Shown here one piece after another: positions 56,936 through 64,000 of a stretch of 64,000 nucleotides of DNA. The notes below the pieces were generated by a model that was given only the letters and a program-made list of their open reading frames with translations, did not search any database and had not been told where the DNA came from. Source of the DNA: Glycomyces tenuis DSM 44171 (lineage in GTDB: Bacteria; Actinomycetota; Actinomycetes; Mycobacteriales; Micromonosporaceae); NCBI RefSeq assembly GCF_000427885.1, contig NZ_ATYW01000005.1, positions 1-64,000 on the forward strand, read 5' to 3'. Both the position numbers and the translations under genes were made by a program. Within the stretch, counting starts at the first letter, position 1. Each line of letters starts with the position of its first letter.

Positions 56936-57931
56936 GTGAAACGCACAGCCATGTTCGGCGCGGGCTCGATGGCGATCGCGGCAGGCCTGGCCGCCTTCCC
57001 CGCCGCCGCGCAGTCCCAGAGCGCGGCGGAGACCAAGACCCTGCTGATCGCTGAGCAGTTCAACGGCGCCGAGGTCGAGGAGGGCTTCGTCTCCCTCGGC
57101 GCCTGCCTGACCGCCGCCACCGAAGCGGCCGGACAGAACGGCTTCGGCTCCTGCGAGGACGAACGCGGCGGCCCGGTGCCAGAGTTCGGCGAGGAGCCCG
57201 GCTACCTGCAGCTGACCGACACCGGCGAGTACGAGACCGGCGCCGTCGTCTACGACGAGGCCCTGCGCAACAGGGGCGGCATCGAGGTCCACTTCGCCCA
57301 GTACCAGTACGGCGGCACCGGCGCCGACGGCATCTCGTTCTTCATCGTCGACGGCGAGACCGAACTGGACGAGGTCGGCGCCTACGGCGGCAGCCTCGGC
57401 TACGCCCAGTTCGACGACCGGCCCGGCGTCGAGGGCGCCTACCTCGGGCTCGGCCTGGACGCCTGGGGCAACTTCTCGGCCGACACCGAAGGCCGCGGCA
57501 ACGGGTGCCCGGCCGACCAGCGGGCGCCCGAGCACCTGCGGGACGACTTCAACCGCGCGCCCGACAACGTGGTGCTCCGCGGGCCCGGTTCGGGCACCGA
57601 GGGCTACTGCCTGCTCGCCACCACCGCCACCGACGAGCAGATCGGCACCGAAGGCACCGACACGCTGTGGGGCACCGACTTCCCCGAGGAGCTGAACGCG
57701 GACACGCTCGAGGAGTCCAAGCAGCTCGTGAAGCTGAAGATCACCGACGACCCTCTGCCCGAGGTCACGGTCGACATCGACTTCCAGGACGGCGAAGGCT
57801 GGCAGCGGGTCCTGGAGACCACCATGCCGACCGAGGCGCCCGAGACGTTCAAGTTCGGCTTCGCCTCCTCCACCGGCGGCGCCAACGACGTCCACCTGCT
57901 GCGCCACCTGCGCGTCGAGACCTTCGAGTAG
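56936..57931 (+). CDS. secreted L-type lectin-domain protein
   Basis: 331 aa, GTG 56936 with AAGGAG upstream. Signal peptide about 1-25 (MKRTAMFGAGSMAIAAGLAA, cleavage near AAA-QS). The mature part is a legume-type lectin fold: EQFNGAEVEEGFVSLGACL near the start, YGGTGADGISFFIVDGETE and GGSLGYAQ with GAYLGLGLDAWGNFS carrying the metal/sugar-binding Asp and Asn, and a late FGFASSTGGANDVHLLRHLRVETF. It probably binds glycans at the surface or outside. No anchor motif, so secreted. Ends at a convergent terminator. Confidence 0.83.
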   Translation: MKRTAMFGAGSMAIAAGLAAFPAAAQSQSAAETKTLLIAEQFNGAEVEEGFVSLGACLTAATEAAGQNGFGSCEDERGGPVPEFGEEPGYLQLTDTGEYETGAVVYDEALRNRGGIEVHFAQYQYGGTGADGISFFIVDGETELDEVGAYGGSLGYAQFDDRPGVEGAYLGLGLDAWGNFSADTEGRGNGCPADQRAPEHLRDDFNRAPDNVVLRGPGSGTEGYCLLATTATDEQIGTEGTDTLWGTDFPEELNADTLEESKQLVKLKITDDPLPEVTVDIDFQDGEGWQRVLETTMPTEAPETFKFGFASSTGGANDVHLLRHLRVETFE

Positions 57932-57937
57932 ACGCTC

Positions 57938-57966
57938 GCGGGAGGGGCCCCGCGGGCCTCTCCCGC
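57938..57966. terminator. bidirectional hairpin terminator
   Basis: Arms GCGGGAGGGGCC (57938-57949) and GGCCTCTCCCGC (57955-57966) pair over 12 bp with one G-T, five-base loop. Placed between the convergent lectin and quinone reductase stops. Confidence 0.8.
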
Positions 57967-57968
57967 GC

Positions 57969-59354
57969 TCAGTACTCCATGAGCTGGCGGGCGGCCTCGG
58001 CGATCGAGCCCGACAGCGAGGGGTAGATCGTCAGGGTCCGGGCGAGCTGCTCGACGGTGAGGCGCTGCTCGACGGCCAGCGCGATCGGCGTGATGAGCTC
58101 GGAGGCGCGGGAGGCGACGACGACGCCCCCGGCGACGATCCCCGAGGAGTTCCACGCGAACAGCTTCACGAAGCCCTCGGTGCGGTCGACCATCTTGGCC
58201 CGCGGGTTGGACGACAGCGGCAGCAGCACCACCCGGCAGTCGGCCTTGCCCGCGTCGACGTCGGACTGGCTGACGCCCACCGAGGCCAGCTCCGGGTCGG
58301 TGAAGACGTTCGCGGCGACGTTGGCGAGCTTGAGGGGCCGCACGGCCTCACCGAGCGCGTGCCAGATCGCGATGCGGCCCTGCATGGCCGCGACGGAGGC
58401 GAGGGCGTGGACGCCGGTGACGTCGCCCGCGGCGTAGACGCCGGGGACGTTGGTGCGCGAGACCTTGTCGACGGGGATGAAGCCGCGCTCGTCGACGGTG
58501 ACGCCGTATTCGCCGAGGCCGAGCTCGCCGGAGTTGGGGATGGAGCCGACGCAGATGAGCGCGTGGCTGCCGGTGACGACGGTGCCGTCGTCGAGCTCGA
58601 CTTCGACGCCGGTCTCGGTGCGGCGGGCCGCCGCGGCCCGGGAGTGGTTGCGGATGTCCATGCCCCGCTTGCGGAAGACCTTGCCGACGGTCTCGGCGGC
58701 GTCGGCGTCCTCATGGGGCATGACGCGGTCCCGCGAGGAGATGAGGGTGACCTCTGAGCCCATGGCGAGGTAGGCGGAGGCGAACTCGGCGCCGGTGACG
58801 CCGGAGCCGACGACGACGAGGTGCTCGGGCAGCTCGTCGAGGTCGTAGAGCTGGCGCCAGGACAGGATGCGCTCGCCGTCGACCGGCGCGGACGGCAGCG
58901 TGCGCGGCGTGGCGCCGGTGCACAGCAGGACGATGTCGCAGTCCATGTCGTAGGCCTCGCCCTCGAGCGGGGTGACGCGCAGCTCGTGGACGTAGTTGTA
59001 CTGCTGGTCGACGCGCAGCGCGCCGTGGCCGTAGACGATGTCGACCCCGGCGGCGACGACCTTCTCGGCGATGTCGGCGGACTGCTGGGTGGCGAGGCGG
59101 CGGACGCGGCCGTTGACGGCCTTGGCGTCGATGGTGGTGTCGACGGCGCCGACGCCCATCGCGGCGCTCTCGTGGATCTCGGTGAGCACGTTGGAGGCCG
59201 CGATGAAGGTCTTCGAGGGCACGCAGTCGGACAGGACGCACGCGCCTCCGGTGCCGGTGGCCTCGATGAGGGTGACCTCGGCGCCGAGCTGGGACGCCAC
59301 GAGAGCGGCCTCGTATCCGGCGGGACCGCCTCCGATGATCGCTACTCGTGCCAC
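57969..59354 (-). CDS. lpdA: NAD(P)H-quinone reductase of the lipoamide dehydrogenase family (LpdA-like)
   Basis: 461 aa from GTG 59354 with GAAAGG upstream. FAD motif VAIIGGGPAGYEAALVA (4-20), redox disulfide region GGACVLSDCVPSKTF (CX4C, both cysteines present), NAD motif VVVGSGVTGAEFA and FAD motif GVYAAGDVTG. The C-terminal active-site His of true lipoamide dehydrogenases is replaced: the position reads TIYPSLSGS. That, and best resemblance to Mycobacterium LpdA (Rv3303c), indicates a quinone reductase. Unlike what I recall of the mycobacterial enzyme, both redox cysteines are retained here. Confidence 0.88.
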   Translation of the reverse strand: MARVAIIGGGPAGYEAALVASQLGAEVTLIEATGTGGACVLSDCVPSKTFIAASNVLTEIHESAAMGVGAVDTTIDAKAVNGRVRRLATQQSADIAEKVVAAGVDIVYGHGALRVDQQYNYVHELRVTPLEGEAYDMDCDIVLLCTGATPRTLPSAPVDGERILSWRQLYDLDELPEHLVVVGSGVTGAEFASAYLAMGSEVTLISSRDRVMPHEDADAAETVGKVFRKRGMDIRNHSRAAAARRTETGVEVELDDGTVVTGSHALICVGSIPNSGELGLGEYGVTVDERGFIPVDKVSRTNVPGVYAAGDVTGVHALASVAAMQGRIAIWHALGEAVRPLKLANVAANVFTDPELASVGVSQSDVDAGKADCRVVLLPLSSNPRAKMVDRTEGFVKLFAWNSSGIVAGGVVVASRASELITPIALAVEQRLTVEQLARTLTIYPSLSGSIAEAARQLMEY

Positions 59355-59404
59355 TGTTGCGCCTTTCGGTGTCGGGGATGCCGCTGTGCGGGCAGGTTCC
59401 AGGG

Positions 59405-59410
59405 TATCTT
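59405..59410 (+). promoter_or_regulatory. -10 hexamer TATCTT implying a leaderless start
   Basis: TATCTT ends at 59410; initiation seven bases on is exactly G59417 of the GTG start codon. No ribosome binding site. A -35 is not clear. Confidence 0.5.
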
Positions 59411-59416
59411 CGAGTC

Positions 59417-59860
59417 GTGCATCTCTATGCCGCCTATGGCTCGAATCTAGACCCCGCCCGCATGCGGGCGACGTGCCCGCGTTCGCCGCTGGTGGGGACG
59501 GGCTGGCTCGAAGGCTGGCGTCTGACCTTCGCGGGCGCCGACCTCGGGTGGGAGTCGGCGGTGGCGACGGTGGTGGAGGCCCCCGGTGAGCGCGTGTTCG
59601 TCGCGCTCTACGACCTCGACCCGGCCGACCGCGCGGTGCTCGACGAGCTGGAGGGCTTCAACTCGGGGCTGTACCGGAAGATGCACTTGCAGGCGGTGAC
59701 GCTGGAGGCGAACCGCCCGGTGTGGCTCTACGTCTTCGAAGGCTTCGAGGGCGGCATGCCGAGCCAGTGGTACCTCGACGAGATCATGCGCGCCGCCGAG
59801 TCGGCGGGCGCGCCGCAGGACTACGTGGAGGAGCTGCGCAAGCGCCCGACCGCGGAATGA
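59417..59860 (+). CDS. gamma-glutamylcyclotransferase-fold protein
   Basis: 147 aa from GTG 59417 (HLYAAYGSNLDPARM). The motif YGSNLD at 7-12 forms the substrate cradle. The catalytic glutamate is in LDELEGFNSGLYRK. Members cleave gamma-glutamyl amines or peptides to 5-oxoproline, or act in bacterial gamma-glutamyl metabolism. The same window has EgtA, which makes gamma-glutamylcysteine, but the genes are 30 kb apart. It is transcribed divergently from lpdA. Confidence 0.85.
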   Translation: MHLYAAYGSNLDPARMRATCPRSPLVGTGWLEGWRLTFAGADLGWESAVATVVEAPGERVFVALYDLDPADRAVLDELEGFNSGLYRKMHLQAVTLEANRPVWLYVFEGFEGGMPSQWYLDEIMRAAESAGAPQDYVEELRKRPTAE

Positions 59861-59871
59861 CGTGAGGTGAA

Positions 59872-59897
59872 GGAGGCGGCGGGTTCCCGCCGCCTCC
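59872..59897. terminator. 12-bp perfect hairpin, bidirectional terminator
   Basis: GGAGGCGGCGGG (59872-59883) and CCCGCCGCCTCC (59886-59897) are fully complementary around TT (effective loop four bases). Lies between convergent gamma-glutamylcyclotransferase and M20 genes. Confidence 0.8.
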
Positions 59898-59906
59898 GCT
59901 TCCGTC

Positions 59907-61097
59907 TCAGAACGCCGGGCTGGCGGCCGCGGCGAGCGCGGTGTGGACCATGACGCGCACGCCGTGGGCCAGCGCGGTCTCGTCGATGTCGAAGTTGCCC
60001 TGGTGGATGTCGCACGCCACGCCGGGGCGGCCGACGCCGAGGCGGGCCATCGCGCCGGGGACCTGCTCGAGGTAGTAGGCGAAGTCCTCGCCGCCCATCG
60101 ACATGGGGGCCTCGGCGACGGCCTGCTCGCCGAGCGCGGCGGCGGTGGCCCCGGCGAACATCGCCGAGGCGAGCCGGTCGTTGACCACTGGCGGGACGCC
60201 CCGCCGGTAGTCGATCTCGCATTCGACGCCCGCCGAGCGGGCGACCGAGCGGGTGATCTCCTGGACGAGGTCGGGGATCATCTGCCAGGTCTCGCGGCCC
60301 TGCATGCGGATGGTGGCGCGCGCAAGGGCCTCTTCGGGGATCGCGTTGGCGGCCTCACCGGCCTGGACGGCGCCGAAGACGATCGCGACGGCCTGCCTGG
60401 GGTCGATGCGGCGCCCGACCAGGGCGGGCATGTCGACGATGACGCGGCCCATCGCGTTGATGATGTCGGTGGTCAGGTGCGGCCGGGAGGTGTGGCCGCC
60501 GCGCCCGCGCATGCGGATCTCCATGACGTCGCAGGCGGCGGTGAGGGGGCCGTTGCGCACGCCGATCTGCCCGGCGGTGAACTGCGGGTCGCAGTGGAGG
60601 GCGAAGATCGCGGCGACGTCGGTGAGCGCGCCGTGCTTGATCATGGTGGGCGCGCCCGAGGGGAACTGCTCCTCCGAGGGCTGGAAGACCAGCCGGAAGC
60701 GGCCGGGGAGCTCGCCGCGCGCGGACAGCTCGCCGAGGACGCGGCCGACGCCGATGAGGATCGCGGTGTGGGCGTCGTGGCCGCAGGCGTGGCACACCCC
60801 GTCGACGGTCGAGCGGTACGGGACGTCCTTCGGGTCGTGGATCGGCAGGGCGTCCATGTCGGCGCGGACCGCGATGACCCGGTCGCCGTCGCCGATGTCG
60901 CAGGTCAGGCCGGTGCCGTCGGGGATGAGTTGCGGCTTGAGCCCACCGGTGGCCAGGCGCGCGGCGACGTAGTCGGCGGTGTCCTGCTCGTGCCGCGACA
61001 GGCGCGGGTTGGCGTGGATGTGGCGGCGGTCGGCGACGAGGTCGTCGTAGTGGGCGTCCAGCCAGTCGTCGAGGAATTCGGGCAGCGATGTTGGCAT
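59907..61097 (-). CDS. M20-family amidohydrolase (hippurate hydrolase/IAA-amino acid hydrolase type)
   Basis: 396 aa from ATG 61097, GGAG nine bases upstream. The reading frame stays open upstream to 61433, with in-frame ATGs at 61229 and 61262, so an N-terminal extension is possible but poorly conserved. Metal-binding motifs: DMDALPIHD, CHACGHDAHTA, QPSEEQFPSGA, and HCDPQF; the dimerisation domain has GRGGHTSRPH. The C-terminal HQGNFDIDE completes the site. These di-metal enzymes hydrolyse N-acyl amino acids or N-acyl-diaminopimelate-like amides. Substrate not known. Confidence 0.9.
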   Translation of the reverse strand: MPTSLPEFLDDWLDAHYDDLVADRRHIHANPRLSRHEQDTADYVAARLATGGLKPQLIPDGTGLTCDIGDGDRVIAVRADMDALPIHDPKDVPYRSTVDGVCHACGHDAHTAILIGVGRVLGELSARGELPGRFRLVFQPSEEQFPSGAPTMIKHGALTDVAAIFALHCDPQFTAGQIGVRNGPLTAACDVMEIRMRGRGGHTSRPHLTTDIINAMGRVIVDMPALVGRRIDPRQAVAIVFGAVQAGEAANAIPEEALARATIRMQGRETWQMIPDLVQEITRSVARSAGVECEIDYRRGVPPVVNDRLASAMFAGATAAALGEQAVAEAPMSMGGEDFAYYLEQVPGAMARLGVGRPGVACDIHQGNFDIDETALAHGVRVMVHTALAAAASPAF

Positions 61098-61669
61098 GGC
61101 GGGCGGCTCCGATGCGGTGGGACCAGGTGAAGCGCCGAGCGCGGGCAGCGCAGCGGGTACCAGGAGGCGGGGCTCGGGCGACTTCGCACCGGACAGTTGG
61201 GCCTCATTGGATTTGGTGGCTGTTCCCATTTCGACGACATTCTCCGCAGTGAGCGTGTACATTCCTTCGCGCCTCTCAATTCGCATCAGTGAATCAGCGC
61301 CAAAGGAGACCGATTGGGCAAGCTTAAACCCGATCGCTCTCCGTCGCGGCGGACGCCGGGTTGAGCGACGCCGCCGCACCGATCCGCATAGGCGTGGCAC
61401 ACCGCTCGCCGCGGAAACGAAACATATTGGCACTCAGCGTGATCGATGACTGCGCGCATGGTGGCGCGCCAGCTGCTGACCGTACGTCCGAGGACGCCGT
61501 TGTGGTGCATAACGCTTGCCGAGACCAAAAGTTACGGGCTCTGATCCGAATTTCAATGACCGGATGCGCGCCACTTGTCCGCCGCAGCGCGCCCTCGACC
61601 AGTATTTACCCTGTTCGCAATGGCGTCATCAGACAGATTGTGCGCTTCCGCCATTCAGTGACAATGGGA
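61098..61669. other. 572-bp region without a recognised gene
   Basis: Between the M20 and mutase genes, both leftward. The part 61098-61433 is open in the M20 frame and may code for an extension. From about 61430 to 61670 the sequence is clearly AT-richer than the genes around it, with no G/C-biased frame. Contains AAGCTTAAACC near 61320. I see no tRNA, repeat or protein feature; it may hold promoter and leader sequence for the M20 gene. Confidence 0.55.
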
Positions 61670-63256
<1,587 letters not shown>

Positions 63257-63393
63257 CCCACCGATCCTAATGGCTCGGGGAGCGGCGCGGGAGGCTCGAT
63301 TTCGTGAACAGGGCGCACCGAGTGAGGGCCCGGCATGCGGACCGTGGCGACGACACGGCAAACTAGTGAAGAGCCCTCGCGAGGAGTTGCCGA

Positions 63394-64000
63394 ATGACGT
63401 ATTCAGCAGACTACGGACGCGGCGGTCCCAATGCTTGGGAGGACCCCCGCTCCGGGCGCGTGCCGCCCCGGCGGTACTCCCCTGATCCCGCTGAGGCCTA
63501 TGGCGTCTCGGGCGACGCCGACTCATCATACGGCGCGGCCCCGTCAGAGCCGCACCGCTCCCCCGGCGGCCGCTTCGTCGACAACGCCGCCTACGACAGC
63601 GCTTCCCACAGCAGTGCTTCCCACGACGGCGGCTCCTACAACCGGGACCCGTACGGCGGCGGCTCGGGCGCCTACCGACAGCAGCGCTCCTACGGCGGCG
63701 ACAGCGGCGGTCACGGCAACTACGGGCAGAGCTTCGCCGTCGGCGAGGACGACTACGGCCGCCAGGCCCAGTCGTCCTTCGGCTACAACAGCCCCGGCGG
63801 CCACCACGCCTCCCCCGGCGACACGGTCGGCGACCGGTACCGGCTCATCGACCTCGTCGGCAAGGGCGGCAACGGCTCGGTGTGGCGGGCCGACGACACG
63901 GTGCTGCGGCGCGAGGTCGCGCTCAAAGAGGTGTTCCTGCCGCCGGACCTGCCGCCGGGCGAGCGCGAGCAGCTCATCGAGCGGTCCAGGCGCGAGGCGC
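63394..64000 (+). CDS. Ser/Thr protein kinase, N-terminal part (3' end outside window)
   Basis: 202 codons visible; the gene runs off the right edge. ATG 63394 has GAGGAG nine bases upstream. Residues 1-145 are low complexity: Gly, Ser, Tyr, Asp and His with repeats of YGG, SYG and SASHS, likely disordered. The kinase domain begins at about 147 ([39 protein letters not shown] in outline), showing the Gly-rich loop GKGGNGSVW and the ATP-anchoring Lys in VALKEV. Catalytic residues lie beyond the window. This is the Hanks-type (Pkn) family common in actinobacteria. Confidence 0.87.
   Translation, partial: MTYSADYGRGGPNAWEDPRSGRVPPRRYSPDPAEAYGVSGDADSSYGAAPSEPHRSPGGRFVDNAAYDSASHSSASHDGGSYNRDPYGGGSGAYRQQRSYGGDSGGHGNYGQSFAVGEDDYGRQAQSSFGYNSPGGHHASPGDTVGDRYRLIDLVGKGGNGSVWRADDTVLRREVALKEVFLPPDLPPGEREQLIERSRREA

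Overview
This 64 kb window is chromosomal DNA from a very high-GC actinomycete. The evidence is strong G/C preference at third codon positions, frequent GTG starts, GTGA/ATGA gene overlaps, and a set of actinobacterial genes: a Lys-tailed topA without zinc fingers, a BldG-type anti-anti-sigma factor, egtA, a GuaB1-type IMPDH paralogue, a DUF3263 protein and an acyl-CoA carboxylase alpha chain. The order topA - hppA - anti-sigma factor - bldG-like - divergent helicase is, as I recall, the same as around bldG in Streptomyces. A Glycomycetaceae or Micromonospora-like source is possible, but this is inference. I see no phage, transposon, CRISPR array, rRNA or tRNA.

Layout. (1) 1-11.2 kb is a cell-wall glycopolymer locus. 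It has a WlbA/WlbC-like pair for a diamino-uronic acid sugar nucleotide, a TarI-like cytidylyltransferase overlapping an SDR reductase (an unfused version of Haemophilus Bcs1/Acs1, so probably CDP-ribitol synthesis), two TagF-like polyol-phosphate polymerases tail to tail, a LicC-like and an IspD/TarI-like nucleotidyltransferase, a GT4 glycosyltransferase and a WlbB-like acetyltransferase. (2) 11.2-20 kb holds topA, a K+-independent H+-pyrophosphatase, an anti-sigma factor with a degenerate ATP site, a BldG-like antagonist and an MrfA-type helicase. (3) 20-25.4 kb is a mixed block: a small membrane protein, a solitary HicB-like protein, a VapBC pair, a nitrobindin-like protein with a 27-codon membrane micro-ORF, a HAD phosphatase, a DUF3263 protein, an APC transporter and a PAP2 phosphatase. 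(4) 25.4-36 kb is mainly metabolism: mdh, a TauE exporter, egtA, an acyl-CoA dehydrogenase, ugd, ubiX, a polysaccharide deacetylase and an ABC exporter.

(5) 36-47.7 kb is a second envelope-polymer block. It has a large CDP-alcohol phosphatidyltransferase, a TagH-like export ATPase, a two-domain 826-aa glycosyltransferase, three more GT2 enzymes and a UDP-HexNAc 6-dehydrogenase. With ugd and the left-end genes, the window could supply both polyol-phosphate (teichoic) and uronic-acid (teichuronic) polymers. (6) 47.7-56.8 kb has a PadR-controlled drug ABC exporter, acyl-CoA carboxylase alpha, guaB1, a LiaSR-like two-component system and a divergent ABC exporter. (7) 56.9-64 kb has a secreted L-type lectin, a flavoprotein quinone reductase, a gamma-glutamylcyclotransferase, an M20 amidohydrolase, a methylmalonyl-CoA mutase-type large subunit and the start of a Ser/Thr kinase.

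The most unusual signals are: two intergenic arrays of the same degenerate 17-bp motif at about 31-33 bp intervals (26.6 and 30.4 kb); a GuaB1 reading frame that has lost its stop and runs 62 codons antisense into a response regulator; a 69-bp perfect repeat inside two otherwise diverged glycosyltransferases; and several genes whose -10 hexamer lies so close to the start codon that they should be leaderless.
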